Part shown: one piece after another, positions 1 to 8,625 of the stretch
Layout: each line of letters starts with the position of its first letter
How positions within the stretch are numbered: the stretch's first letter is position 1
Source of the DNA: Mesorhizobium sp. B2-4-15
GTDB taxonomy: Bacteria > Pseudomonadota > Alphaproteobacteria > Rhizobiales > Rhizobiaceae
DNA: 37,182 nt
Reading direction: 5' to 3'
Assembly (NCBI RefSeq): GCF_006658505.1
Contig: NZ_VFUZ01000041.1
Span: 1-37,182 of the forward strand
Translations under genes and position numbers: made by a program
Notes under the pieces: generated by a model
What the model saw: the letters and a program-made list of their open reading frames with translations, nothing else
Told to the model about the DNA's origin: nothing
Database searches by the model: none

Positions 1-15
1 ATGCGCCACGCCGTC

Positions 16-1194
16 TTACCCGCGCCTGGTTCGGAGGTAGAACAGGAGCCCCGATACATAGCCGGCGATTTCCTGCCAAAGGAAACGATCCTCAGGGACC
101 CTGCGTCCAAGCAGCCTCCTGCGAACCCTGCCGAGATACCAAAGCGGCTTCCATTTGAACGCCTGTCTCAAATTCGCCTTGACGCCAGTCCGTTCATGCT
201 GGACGAGCAAAGCGGCTGAGTGACCGCGCATGTAGAAGTAGATTTGCTTGGCCAAGCCTTCCATCGTCCGCCTGTGGAAGTGGAACGCGACGGAGGTGGG
301 CTGGTAGCGGCAGTCATATCCATTGGCAAGCAGCCGATACCAATATTCGGAGTCTCCAGAACATCCGGCCTGACCGACGTCGAGACGCTCATCAAACAGC
401 CCGGCGTGGTCAAACACGTCCCGCCGGAACGCCATGCTGGCGCCAGCTCCAACTTTCCAGGCAGGGAATACCTCGTGCTTGCTGGCGGCAAAATCGGCCG
501 CGAGGAAAATCCGAGGTGTATAGCCTTGCCCGAAACTCCAGAATGTCTCGAAATAACGCTGCGCTTCGGTGGCAATCTCGGCGGGCAGCACAAGACCCGT
601 CACCGCGCCGATCGAAGGTCTGTCAAAAGCCGTGACCAGCCGCTCAAGCCATTGCGGATGAAGCAGAACGTCATCGTCCGTGTAGGCAACGATCTCGGAG
701 GATGCACGCTCAGCTCCTCGATTTCGGGCAATATCCAAGCCGGGTCGGTCCTCGCGGACATAGATTGCGCCGGCAGCGAGCGCTACCTCGCGCGTTTCGC
801 CGCCTGCCGACGCGTTGTCGACCACAATGACCTCCGCGGGCGGAAGGGTTTGCAGAGGGAGCGAGGAGAGGCAGCGCCGCAACTCTTTCGGCCTGTTACG
901 CGTACAGATGATCACGCTGGCGCTCGGCAGGTCCAGAACCGGCGGAGCCGGGCTTGAGTCTTGAGCGACCGCAATTGGGGCAATGCGGCACTCCCCGTCG
1001 CTCGCCCTGAGCAAATGCCCGACCGGCAGCCCGCCGCGCCACAAGACGATCATGCCGGCATCGCAGTCCTCAGGAGCACCTTGGATGTCCAGATCCACGT
1101 GACGGACACCTGCGCAGCCGTCCACGCCAAACATCTCCCGCAGTTCTGCCTCCAGCACATTTACGTGCCCGTTTGAAGTGGATGACATTTTCAC
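16..1194 (-). CDS. Glycosyltransferase family 2 protein
   Basis: Probable inverting sugar transferase using a nucleotide sugar, likely for exopolysaccharide or another surface glycan; donor and acceptor cannot be read. The protein has 392 residues. After an N-terminal extension of about 90 residues there is a GT-A fold: the nucleotide-binding start SVIICTRNRP (about 93-102), VIVVDNAS (122-129), and a TDDD metal-binding motif at 172-175. A late GDSEYWYRLL segment resembles the catalytic-base region of GT2 enzymes. No membrane segments are evident. The start is GTG at 1194, overlapping the stop of the upstream glycosyltransferase gene by 4 bases (GTGA), which implies translational coupling. An ATG two codons further in is an alternative start. 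The family is clear, the substrate is not. Confidence 0.85.
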   Translation of the reverse strand: MKMSSTSNGHVNVLEAELREMFGVDGCAGVRHVDLDIQGAPEDCDAGMIVLWRGGLPVGHLLRASDGECRIAPIAVAQDSSPAPPVLDLPSASVIICTRNRPKELRRCLSSLPLQTLPPAEVIVVDNASAGGETREVALAAGAIYVREDRPGLDIARNRGAERASSEIVAYTDDDVLLHPQWLERLVTAFDRPSIGAVTGLVLPAEIATEAQRYFETFWSFGQGYTPRIFLAADFAASKHEVFPAWKVGAGASMAFRRDVFDHAGLFDERLDVGQAGCSGDSEYWYRLLANGYDCRYQPTSVAFHFHRRTMEGLAKQIYFYMRGHSAALLVQHERTGVKANLRQAFKWKPLWYLGRVRRRLLGRRVPEDRFLWQEIAGYVSGLLFYLRTRRG

Positions 1195-2225
1195 CAGCTC
1201 ATTTCGCTATAAAGAGGCCGAAATTCGGCGTCCTTGTTTAGCATCCGTTTTACTCGAAGCTTGATCCAGCGAGGAACCAGCCTGGCCCGGCAATATGCGT
1301 CTACCATGTCAGGCAGACCTGAAATCGCGGTGCGTGGGTCCAGGAAGACTGCCTTCTTCAGCAGGTCGTAGGCCGCGAAAAACCGTCCCTCAATCAACGC
1401 TCTTGTGGCAAGCCAATGGATCATGTCGCCCAGATGGGCATCGAGATCGCCCCCGAATTGCGGATATTTTTCACGAAACTCGGCAAGGACAATTTCGCAG
1501 GAACGAAGCATCTGCATGACATCGCTCGACATGTTGACGTTCGTCATTCGGTAACCCACAAGATGCTGAGGCACGACACGGAACTCGTAACTTTCCGCTA
1601 TTCTGAGGCACATCAGAAGATCCTCGCAGCCTTGTGCGCTCTTGGCCCGCAAGGTCGAATCGAATTGCCCCGCTTGCTCGAATGCGGAACGACGTACAAG
1701 CATCGAACTTCCATTGCCGACAAAATTTTGTCTGCACATGCGCTGGAGCACGTGACCTTGGGCGTCGGGGTGATTACGCAGCGAGAATACCCGATCGTCC
1801 TCGTCGATATGCGCAAACCAACAATATGCAAGGCCTGTTGAAGAGCCACCTTCCAGCAAGGCGCGCAATTGCAACGCTATCTTGGATGGGGCCCAAAGAT
1901 CATCCGCATCGACAAACGCTAGAAATTCCGCGTCGGTAGAAGCCGCGCCGCGATTGCGAGCGTGCGCAACACCGCCATTAGACTGCCTTATGAGGCGTAT
2001 ACGCCGATCTTTGTCGGCACAGGAGGCCACGATTGATGCGGACCCGTCCGTCGATCCATCGTCGACCACGATAATGTCCAGTGCCTGGTAGTTCTGGCGG
2101 CAGATGCTGGTCAGGGTGGAGCGAATGGTTCGCTCCGCGTTGAACATCGGCACCACGACGCCTACTGTGGCATTGTCCTTGACCATGGGGGACTTCGTTT
2201 TCTCCGCAAGGTGGTGGAAGTTCAT
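1191..2225 (-). CDS. Glycosyltransferase family 2 protein
   Basis: GT-A fold glycosyltransferase of 344 residues, first gene of a two-gene leftward operon with the next glycosyltransferase. The GT2 signature is well preserved: VGVVVPMFNAERTI (about 21-34), IIVVDDGSTDGS (51-62), NGGVAHARNRG (83-93) and the DADD metal-binding motif at 106-109. The C-terminal third is variable, as is usual for acceptor recognition. The ATG at 2225 has no convincing Shine-Dalgarno sequence; ATG at 2186 (MVKDNATV) lies closer to the conserved domain and is a possible true start. A surface-polysaccharide role is inferred from the pairing and from the EPS-processing genes about 9 kb away. The region upstream is occupied by a degraded IS, so the original promoter may be lost or replaced. 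Confidence 0.85.
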   Translation of the reverse strand: MNFHHLAEKTKSPMVKDNATVGVVVPMFNAERTIRSTLTSICRQNYQALDIIVVDDGSTDGSASIVASCADKDRRIRLIRQSNGGVAHARNRGAASTDAEFLAFVDADDLWAPSKIALQLRALLEGGSSTGLAYCWFAHIDEDDRVFSLRNHPDAQGHVLQRMCRQNFVGNGSSMLVRRSAFEQAGQFDSTLRAKSAQGCEDLLMCLRIAESYEFRVVPQHLVGYRMTNVNMSSDVMQMLRSCEIVLAEFREKYPQFGGDLDAHLGDMIHWLATRALIEGRFFAAYDLLKKAVFLDPRTAISGLPDMVDAYCRARLVPRWIKLRVKRMLNKDAEFRPLYSEMSW

Positions 2226-2385
2226 GCAGGCACGCCGTCAGTACCGCTCTCATCAAAGATCGGGGCGAATTCGCGGCAAAAGACGCTTTTCTATTAGTTT
2301 TTACTAAATAAGCCGGCAGACCAGCAGCTCCGGTAGGCCTGGCAGGTCCACCCATAATGATCTTCTGCCGTGGGCGGCTTCAGTT

Positions 2386-3259
2386 ATGCGAAGCGGCAGA
2401 CGGAATGGAGTTCGTTCCGGTTCGCCTTTCGGGTCGGACCGACCGCCTTCCTTCGGAATGATGCCTGAGCAATGCCGCGAACAGTTTACCGTTACTGTCG
2501 GCACTGTGTTCGAGCGTTCCAAGATCGCCTTGAACAAGTGGCTTCTAGCGACGTTCCTCATGGCCTCGTCCAAGAAAGGCATGTCTGCCCATCAGCTGCA
2601 CCGTAGGCTTGGCGTTACCTACAAGACCGCGTGGTTCATGCCTCACCGCATTCGCGAAGCCATGCAGAAGGCGTGAAGTCCGCTGGCCCGCTGGGCGGCG
2701 AAGGCAAGACGAAACCTACATCGGACGCGTCGACCGAGATTACCTTTCGCCGCAGCGCAAGGGCCAGCCGCGCTTGAAGCGCAAGATGAAGCCGAAGCGT
2801 ACCGTTATCGGCCTTGTCGAGCGTGGCGGCAAAGCCCGCATGGTTCACGTCCAGCACGCCACCAAGGCCGTTGTGCGCGATGTCCTAGTTCGCAATGCCG
2901 ACCGCAATTCGACGCTCTACACCGACCAGTCCAAGCTCTGTACCGTGACGGGTGAGGAATACGCCTCACACAAGACCACCAATCACTCCGCTGGCGAATA
3001 CGTCCGCTATGAAGACGGCGCTGCAATCCATTCCGATACGATTGAGAACGTGTTCTCGGTCGTCAAGCGCGGCATGGTCGGCGTGTATCAGCATTGCGGC
3101 GAAGCCCATCTTCACCGCTACCTTGCCGAATTTGATTTCCGTTACAGTCGCCGCACGGCGCTAAAGGTCACTGACATCGAGCGCCGCGACCAGTTGCTTG
3201 CAATGGTTCAAGGCAAGCGCCTTATCTATCGGCGGATTAACGAAATCGGTCTCGCCTAA
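2386..3259 (+). pseudogene. IS1595-family transposase, frameshifted remnant
   Basis: Three reading frames together spell one IS1595-type (ISXO2-like) transposase. Frame 1 carries QFTVTVGTVFERSKIALNKW and SSKKGMSAHQLHRRLGVTYK, ending in a stop near 2676. A short stretch in frame 3 (about 2670-2707) reads GVKSAGPLGGEGKT. Frame 2 then carries the catalytic part from DETYIG (first Asp, about 2708) through LYTDQSK (second Asp) and ENVFSVVKRGMVGVYQ (last acidic or amide residue) to the stop at 3259. Residues normally present between GEGKT and DETYIG appear deleted, and the N-terminal zinc-ribbon region upstream of 2470 is not readable in one frame. The gene is therefore inactive. I could not identify terminal inverted repeats or a target duplication, so the IS boundaries are unknown. 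Confidence 0.85.
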
Positions 3260-3312
3260 GCAGAAGGCGAAGCGCCTCCTAAATCTTTGAAAAAAGAAGT
3301 AAACCCTCATCT

Positions 3313-3675
3313 TCAAGCAATCAGGGAAATAGTATTGCCTGCACTGCAAAAACAAACCGAAAACCCGCTGCCAAACAGCAGAAAAGTGACACGGAACACA
3401 GGACGGCAATACCCCGGATTCTGACAAAATTTGTTTTTGGCGCGTGTGGCGGGAGAAATTGAGGCTTGGTTTATTGCCGCCAAAAGCCCCATGTACTGGC
3501 CAATCTCAGTTGGCGATGCAGACTCCCAATTTACATGAAGCCGATCGGCCAAAGGAGTAGTTAAGGCAATTTGCTGCAGGCGCTCAGGGATTATAGACGG
3601 GCCTTTTTCCTGAGCCTGAGCAGCGGCGCCAACAAAGACCGAGAACAAGATTGAGATTGCGGTCGCGCGAAACAT
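3313..3675 (-). CDS. Small exported hypothetical protein, possibly truncated
   Basis: Unrecognised protein of 120 residues. The start is well supported: GGAGGGG lies a few bases before ATG 3675. Residues 1-21 (MFRATAISILFSVFVGAAAQ, cleavage after AQA) form a typical Sec signal peptide, so the product should be periplasmic. The next part (about 22-80) is an ordinary polar domain. The last 40 residues (Cys- and Phe-rich, ending AGNTISLIA) look unlike a natural C-terminus and run toward the IS1595 remnant, so the gene may have been cut and extended by read-through into foreign sequence. Function unknown. It lies downstream of the DUF1828-type gene on the same strand. Confidence 0.5.
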   Translation of the reverse strand: MFRATAISILFSVFVGAAAQAQEKGPSIIPERLQQIALTTPLADRLHVNWESASPTEIGQYMGLLAAINQASISPATRAKNKFCQNPGYCRPVFRVTFLLFGSGFSVCFCSAGNTISLIA

Positions 3676-3916
3676 TTCTTCCCCTCCACAAGCGACCGCA
3701 CCTTGTGCTGCCGTTCACCGCAGTGTCAACGACGAGGGGGGACTTCGCGCTTGTCCCTTTTATTGATGCCGGCTCTTCTTTGGGGAGAGGTCTCTTATTA
3801 TCGTGGGGCTTCGGCGGCGTCTTCAGCATCCGCTTAAGCGTCTCGTTGAAGCGCTCCGTATCAGTGGACGGCTTCGTTGCCGACGACGACACGTGCGATT
3901 CGTTGGATCGTGTCAC
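3584..3916 (-). CDS. Doubtful small protein with ERFNETLKRMLKTPPKPH motif
   Basis: Frame of 110 residues from a GTG at 3916, overlapping the end of the DUF1828-type gene by 56 bases and the start of the exported-protein gene by 92 bases. Its first half (SNESHVSSSATKPS, then an amphipathic ERFNETLKRMLKTPPKP segment, then a Lys-rich tail) resembles short basic proteins I associate with alphaproteobacterial prophages and mobile regions. The second half overlaps the neighbour's ribosome-binding site and is probably not natural. It may be a real short gene with a shifted end, or a chance frame. The heavy overlap on both sides argues against it. Confidence 0.3.
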   Translation of the reverse strand: MTRSNESHVSSSATKPSTDTERFNETLKRMLKTPPKPHDNKRPLPKEEPASIKGTSAKSPLVVDTAVNGSTRCGRLWRGRNVSRDRNLNLVLGLCWRRCSGSGKRPVYNP

Positions 3917-4652
3917 TAGGGCCGCTCCTATATCGCGGGGCCGCATCAAGGCGGTTGTCCGCTTGTAGACGAACTTTCTGGCTCACAGAAGTTTCGGTTT
4001 CCAAGACCGCAATTACCGACAATGGCAGATGTCGTTCGCTGTCCGCGATAACTCGCAAAAGCATCGCCTGCCATAGCTTGGAATCATTGGTCGCGATGAA
4101 CAGAGCGACAGGATCGCGGTTCGCGGGATAGAAAACCATGTCCGGCGTCACATCTGACAGATCGGGGGAAACTGGCTGCCCCTCGACAAAGCGTATATGG
4201 CGCTTGTCCATTTCTTCCCTGATCGCAGCCTTAACGTCATCTTCGAACGCGTTCTTTACGCGCTCGACCGTCAGAAGGATAAGATCATTCAGGCGAAGAA
4301 GCAGTGCTGAGAATTCAAGGATGGCCTTTGGCAAATCGGCTTCTGAAACGCCGTCCTTGAAAATCTCGCCCATTTCCTCATCATAGGCTGCGCCATGCTG
4401 TTCCAGAATTTGCGCAAGCGCCTCTCTGCGGCTTGCGGCGTCCATCGTGGCGCCTTCGCATTCCAGGAATGCAATCGTGAGGGCATTGTCGACAAGGCGG
4501 TACACGCCAGCCTTGGGACCAAGCGCATATATGCCAATTAGGTCTCCGGAAACGAAGTTTTTATAGGGCGTGCAAATAGCCACGCCGCCGCTAAAGGCAG
4601 TGACTTGGACGTTCTCGCAGAACGCCCTGCATATTTGTTCCTTCAGGCCCAT
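3861..4652 (-). CDS. DUF1828 domain-containing protein
   Basis: Protein of 263 residues from ATG 4652 (MGLKEQICRAF). The N-terminal part (CTPYKNFVSGDLIGIYAL, then YRLVDNALTIAFLECEG and a helical segment with ILEQHG) matches my memory of the DUF1828 domain: a short beta-rich module with a 'YRLVDNG' core. The C-terminal part (DMVFYPANRDPVALFIAT, then a LWQAMLLRVIADS helix) resembles the DUF1829-type region often joined to it. No membrane segments or signal peptide. The gene overlaps its upstream partner by 10 bases, so the two are probably co-translated. The biochemical function of DUF1828 is not known; such proteins are common on mobile islands. An upstream in-frame ATG at 4709 exists but would overlap the partner much more. 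Confidence 0.7.
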   Translation of the reverse strand: MGLKEQICRAFCENVQVTAFSGGVAICTPYKNFVSGDLIGIYALGPKAGVYRLVDNALTIAFLECEGATMDAASRREALAQILEQHGAAYDEEMGEIFKDGVSEADLPKAILEFSALLLRLNDLILLTVERVKNAFEDDVKAAIREEMDKRHIRFVEGQPVSPDLSDVTPDMVFYPANRDPVALFIATNDSKLWQAMLLRVIADSERHLPLSVIAVLETETSVSQKVRLQADNRLDAAPRYRSGPSDTIQRIARVVVGNEAVH

Positions 4653-5164
4653 GGCATCGCGTCTATCACGAATATATCGGGTTGCTGGTCTATGCCGACA
4701 AGGCTGCACGCAATCGCCGTAGCGACGATATCACCCATAGCATGACCATCGTTAAGCATTTTCATGTGGCGATGGTAGGACTTTGGATCGGGAATACGCT
4801 TTGTTCCTGACGGCTTTACGATGCCTACTGACAAGTTGTCGGTGTCACCGCAAACGGTATGCACATGCCAGCCGCCATGGGTCTGGTGAAACTCCCACCT
4901 CGCCAAAACGCGCAAATCCCCACCGACTTCCTCGCCTAGCGTCGCGATAAACTCTGGAACAAGTGTGTGATACGCGACTAGCACCCTGTAACTGCGCCCC
5001 TTGGTGGTAAAGCTTATAGTCTGCCACCGGTAGCGACGGGTAAGGGGATAGGCTTTCCCTCTCTTCTTACTGAGAGGGAAGTCCTTTGTTTTCAGCTTAT
5101 CGTCGCTCCAGAGAGAGAATGCGACGTTTGCTTTTTTTGGTCTAATAACCCCTGTCACCCGCAT
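4643..5164 (-). CDS. Hypothetical protein, partner of the DUF1828 gene
   Basis: Unrecognised soluble protein of 173 residues. Its basic N-terminus (IRPKKANVAFSLWSDDKLKTK) is followed by a probable beta-rich core with many aromatic residues (RYRWQTISFTTKGRSYRVLVAYH), a LARWEFHQTHGGWHVHTVCGD stretch rich in His and Trp, and a helical end. The HQTHGGWHVH cluster is the most striking local feature and could be a metal-binding or catalytic site, but that is inference. ATG 5164 lacks a clear Shine-Dalgarno sequence. The end overlaps the DUF1828-type start by 10 bases, so the two products are likely made together and may act together. Upstream sequence is AT-rich, unlike the surroundings. Confidence 0.65.
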   Translation of the reverse strand: MRVTGVIRPKKANVAFSLWSDDKLKTKDFPLSKKRGKAYPLTRRYRWQTISFTTKGRSYRVLVAYHTLVPEFIATLGEEVGGDLRVLARWEFHQTHGGWHVHTVCGDTDNLSVGIVKPSGTKRIPDPKSYHRHMKMLNDGHAMGDIVATAIACSLVGIDQQPDIFVIDAMPWA

Positions 5165-5494
5165 GAGCGTATTCTATGCGGATTCGCGGCCTGTCACGCA
5201 ATGGCCGCCCTATCGAATCGTCCGTGCTTTGTCACGTATATAATTAGGAATGTTTTATATATCATGCTGGATCGCCGCGCTATCAGATGACCTTCTTTCG
5301 ATAGCCATGGTAAAGAGCGTAAACGGCGGGCCGGGGCGTTGCGCCAAACCTGCTCACCCACAGCGCCGCAACCATCATCCGGCCGATATCGGTTTGTCCG
5401 CGGCGGGCCGAGCTCCGGCCCGCCGCCGATCCGGCGCAGGATCCGCAGTCCCGCGCCTGTCGCTCCTCGTCCGGTTGCTTTGGCCGCTGAGTGG
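5165..5494. other. Intergenic region, AT-rich on the left side
   Basis: About 330 bases between the pao operon end and the start of the unknown/DUF1828 pair. Around 5235-5265 it is strongly AT-rich (TATAAT at 5239-5244 on the plus strand, several TATATA steps), which may include the promoter of the leftward pair, although I could not pair it with a clear -35 box. A leftward frame of 71 codons (5283-5498) overlaps the paoC stop by ATGA, but its sequence is low in conserved features and rich in Arg, Ala and Gly, so I do not call it a gene. Confidence 0.4.
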
Positions 5495-7657
5495 TCATGC
5501 TCCCGTCCTCATCGGCGGAAGTCCCGGCAGCAGCTTGGCCAGGGTGATCGGAAAGTCTCGGACTCGTATGCCGGTGGCGTTGAATACCGCGTTGCTGACC
5601 GCCGCTCCCGTGCCGCAGACGCCCAGTTCCCCAACGCCCTTGATGCCGAGATGGTTGGCGTGTTCGTCATAGTCGTCGAGCAGCACCGTCTCGATGGCCG
5701 GAATATCGGCGTGCACCGGCATCAGATATTCGGCGAGATCGCCGTTGACCCAATTGCCATAGCGCCGATCGACAAGGGCGGCCTCGTGCAGTGCCGAGCC
5801 GACGCCCCAGATCATGCCGCCCATCAACTGCGAGCGCGCCGTCTTGGCATTGATAATGCGGCCCGCCGCGAACACGCCGGTCATGCGCCGCAAACGGATT
5901 TCGCCGGTTGCGACATCAACAAGGACTTCCGCGAACGCCGCGCCATAGGTGTTCTGGGAATAATTCTTGAAGTTCGGATCTTCGGCTTGGCCAATAGTTT
6001 GTCCTGTGGCTTCAAGGCCTTCCGGAAACCAGCGGCCGACATCGGCGAGGATGTCGTTGGGAACGGCTCCCGGACCAGCAGCTTCGGCGATTTTGTTCCT
6101 GATCTCTTGGCAGGCGCGGTCGACCGCTATCGACAGGTTGGACGCTCCCCAGGAGCCGCCGGCGCCGGCGCCTGGCGGAAAATCCGAATGCGCCAGTTGG
6201 GCTGTCACCAGATTCACGCCGATCCCCAACGCTTCCGCCGCGATTTGGCAGGCGATGGTGTACGTGCCGGTGCCGATGTCGGGCGTGTCGGAACGCACGA
6301 TCACACGGCCGTCCGGCTCGATGCGGACCATGGCGCCCGTCGGCCCCTGAAAATGCATCCGGATTCCCGCCGCCATGCCGTAGCCGACCAGATGATTTCC
6401 CTCGCGACGGCCACCCGGCGTCTTCGGCCGCTGGCTCCAGCCGAAGCGCTTGGCACCTTCGCGCAGGCAGTCCGCGAGCCGCCGCCCGTTCAGCGGCACG
6501 CCCAGCTCAGGATCGGTCGGGGTGTCGTTCTTGAGCCGCAATTCCACGGGATCGATATCGAGGGCATGGGCCAACTCATCCATTGCGGTTTCGAAGGCCA
6601 GCAAGCCCGGCAGTTCGCCGGGGCCGCGCACCGCTTCGGCCGCCTTGAGGTCGAGATTGGTGATGGAGTGCCGCGTCAGGCGGTTCGGCGCCGCATAGAG
6701 CGAGCGCGCCACTGTCGCGGCCTGCTCGACCCACGGTTCCCCTTCGGTCGCCTGAAGATTGACGTCGTGTCCGAGACCGGTGAGTTGGCCGTCCGGTGTC
6801 GCGGCCAGGCGCACGCGGTGGATCATTTCGGGCCGATGGCCGGTGAGGGTGAAGACCTGCCGGCGCGTCAAGGCGACCTTGACCGGGTGGGCCAGCTCGC
6901 GCGCGGCCAGCGCGGCGAGAACGGCCTCGGCGTGGAGATAAAGCTTGGAGCCGAACCCACCGCCGACAAAGGCCGCGTCGACGGTCACCTGATCGGCCGT
7001 CAAACCCAGCGTTTCGGCGAGGGCGGCGCGATTTGGCGCGACGGTCTGCGTCGCCAGATAGACGGTGAGATGGTTGTCGCGCCAGTCGGCGAGACAGGCA
7101 TGCGGCTCCATCGGCTGCGAGAAGTGGTATGGCGTCGTGTAGGTCTGGTCGATGGTCACCGGCCCGGCCGACATCGCCGCATCGAGGTCACCGAAGCGCG
7201 TCTCGCCCGGAAGGCCGATGCTGAGGGTCGCCTGCGGCTCTGCCCGATCGGCGTGAGTGGCAAGATCGAAGGCCCCGTCTTCGCGAGCATAGGACACTTT
7301 CACAAGCGCCGCGGCGGCGCGGGCTTGTTCGAAGGTGTCCGCGACGACAAACGCGACCGGCTCCCCAAAATACTCGATCCGGTCGCTGGTCAGCTGCGGA
7401 TGCGGCCGGTCGAAAATCGTAGGCTTGTTGACGAACGCCCCCTGTTTGGGAGCGTTTCGATGGGTCAGGACCAGGCGCACGCCAGGTGCCATCTCGGCTT
7501 CCGCAGTGTCGATGTGGGTGATCTTGCCCTTTCCGATCGCCGCGCCGCGGATGAAACCGTAGAACGGTTGGCCCGCGTCCTGCCGCTCGTAGGAATACAC
7601 AGCGCGCCCGGTGACTTTTAGCGGGCCGTCGATACGGTTGATGCCGGGGCCGATCAT
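5495..7657 (-). CDS. paoC: Molybdopterin-binding subunit of PaoABC-type aldehyde oxidoreductase
   Basis: Large catalytic subunit (720 residues) of a xanthine-oxidase-family enzyme that would oxidise aldehydes to acids, with electrons passing through the FeS and FAD subunits. N-terminal 'a/b hammerhead' domain (about 1-120, starting KVTGRAVYSYE), then the molybdenum-binding region with FVGGGFGSKLY, AVRGPGE, and the C-terminal GIKGVGELGVCGTGAAV, whose Glu is the expected catalytic base. Length and motif order fit E. coli PaoC (YagR), which carries molybdopterin cytosine dinucleotide. The ATG start overlaps the paoB stop by 4 bases. It is last in the leftward operon. The paoD-type maturation gene found beside paoC in E. 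coli is absent from the window. Confidence 0.9.
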   Translation of the reverse strand: MIGPGINRIDGPLKVTGRAVYSYERQDAGQPFYGFIRGAAIGKGKITHIDTAEAEMAPGVRLVLTHRNAPKQGAFVNKPTIFDRPHPQLTSDRIEYFGEPVAFVVADTFEQARAAAALVKVSYAREDGAFDLATHADRAEPQATLSIGLPGETRFGDLDAAMSAGPVTIDQTYTTPYHFSQPMEPHACLADWRDNHLTVYLATQTVAPNRAALAETLGLTADQVTVDAAFVGGGFGSKLYLHAEAVLAALAARELAHPVKVALTRRQVFTLTGHRPEMIHRVRLAATPDGQLTGLGHDVNLQATEGEPWVEQAATVARSLYAAPNRLTRHSITNLDLKAAEAVRGPGELPGLLAFETAMDELAHALDIDPVELRLKNDTPTDPELGVPLNGRRLADCLREGAKRFGWSQRPKTPGGRREGNHLVGYGMAAGIRMHFQGPTGAMVRIEPDGRVIVRSDTPDIGTGTYTIACQIAAEALGIGVNLVTAQLAHSDFPPGAGAGGSWGASNLSIAVDRACQEIRNKIAEAAGPGAVPNDILADVGRWFPEGLEATGQTIGQAEDPNFKNYSQNTYGAAFAEVLVDVATGEIRLRRMTGVFAAGRIINAKTARSQLMGGMIWGVGSALHEAALVDRRYGNWVNGDLAEYLMPVHADIPAIETVLLDDYDEHANHLGIKGVGELGVCGTGAAVSNAVFNATGIRVRDFPITLAKLLPGLPPMRTGA

Positions 7658-8625
7658 CTGGAAGCTCCTTCGCGTGCGTGTTCAAGAGTAGCCGAGAGTG
7701 TCCGTCGGACGAGCGGCAGCTTGTAGGCGTTCTGTTGGGTTGGCTTGGCGCCGGCGAGCACAATGTCGGCGATCGAGTCGGGGTTGGCGTCGGTCCGCTC
7801 GGCCTGTTCCACGCGCCAAGGCTTGTGTGCGAGACCGCCGAAGGCAAGCCGGTCAACGGTGAGGCGGCCCTCCTCGATCCTGGCAATCAACGCCACCGAG
7901 ACCGTGGCGAATGCGTATGACGCGCGCTCGCGGACCTTGCGATAAAGCTGCACGCCGCCGCGTGGTTTCGGCAGCGTCACCGCGGTGATCAGCTCGCCCG
8001 GCTCCAGTACGGTCTCGACATGCGGCGTATCGCCCGGCAGGCGATGGAAGTCGGCGATGGGAATGCTGCGTGTTGCCCCTCCTGGCGCCACCGCTTCCAC
8101 GGCCGCGTCCAGCACCCGCATGGCGACAGCCATGTCTGAGGGATGCGTCGCGATGCAGGCTTCGCTGGCGCCGAGAATAGCGTGATTGGCGTTGAGGCCA
8201 CCGATCGCGGCGCAGCCCATGCCCGGCGAGCGTTTGTTGCATGGCATATCGGTGTCGTAGAAATAGGGGCACCGTGTTCGTTGCAGCAAATTGCCGGCAG
8301 TTGTCGCCTTGTTGCGGAGCTGCCCGGAGGCGCCCGAGACAATCGCCCTGGACAGCACGCCGTAATCCCTGCGGATCCGAGGATCGGCGGCAAGATCGGT
8401 ATTGCGGACAAGCGCGCCAATGCGCAGGCCGCCCTGGTCGGTTGGCTCAATCCGATCGAGGCCGATGTTGTTGACGTCGACAAGATGCGTGGGCGTTTCG
8501 ATCTGGAGTTTCATCAGATCCAGCAGATTGGTGCCGCCAGCGATGAATTTTGAGCCAGGAGTACGCGCCGCCGCGGCGGCGGCCTCGGCCGCGCTGGCCG
8601 GGCGTTCGTAGGTGAAGGCTTTCAT
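7654..8625 (-). CDS. paoB: FAD-binding subunit of PaoABC-type aldehyde oxidoreductase
   Basis: Middle subunit (323 residues) that takes electrons from the 2Fe-2S subunit to FAD. The FAD-binding loop FIAGGTNLLDLMK (about 27-39) and SGASGQLRNKATTAGNLLQ (98-116) are typical of the CO dehydrogenase flavoprotein family. An insert with Cys119, Cys129, Cys138 and Cys157 (RCPYFYD, CNKRSPGMGC, EAC) matches the extra 4Fe-4S cluster known from E. coli PaoB and related subunits, which ordinary xanthine dehydrogenase FAD subunits lack. It overlaps paoA and paoC by 4 bases on each side, so the three subunits are translationally coupled. Confidence 0.9.
   Translation of the reverse strand: MKAFTYERPASAAEAAAAAARTPGSKFIAGGTNLLDLMKLQIETPTHLVDVNNIGLDRIEPTDQGGLRIGALVRNTDLAADPRIRRDYGVLSRAIVSGASGQLRNKATTAGNLLQRTRCPYFYDTDMPCNKRSPGMGCAAIGGLNANHAILGASEACIATHPSDMAVAMRVLDAAVEAVAPGGATRSIPIADFHRLPGDTPHVETVLEPGELITAVTLPKPRGGVQLYRKVRERASYAFATVSVALIARIEEGRLTVDRLAFGGLAHKPWRVEQAERTDANPDSIADIVLAGAKPTQQNAYKLPLVRRTLSATLEHAREGASR

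Noticed and set aside
3265..3277. AGGCG-AAG-CGCCT hairpin after the transposase, considered as a terminator
   Set aside because: The stem is only five base pairs and is not followed by a T-run on either strand.
5283..5498. Small leftward frame overlapping the paoC stop by ATGA, considered as a fourth operon gene
   Set aside because: The 71-residue product has no recognisable pattern and does not resemble PaoD/XdhC; overlap alone is not enough.
5339..7621. Long plus-strand frame of 760 codons opposite paoC
   Set aside because: High GC content keeps the antisense frame open; it has no conserved motifs and is fully opposite a clear enzyme gene.
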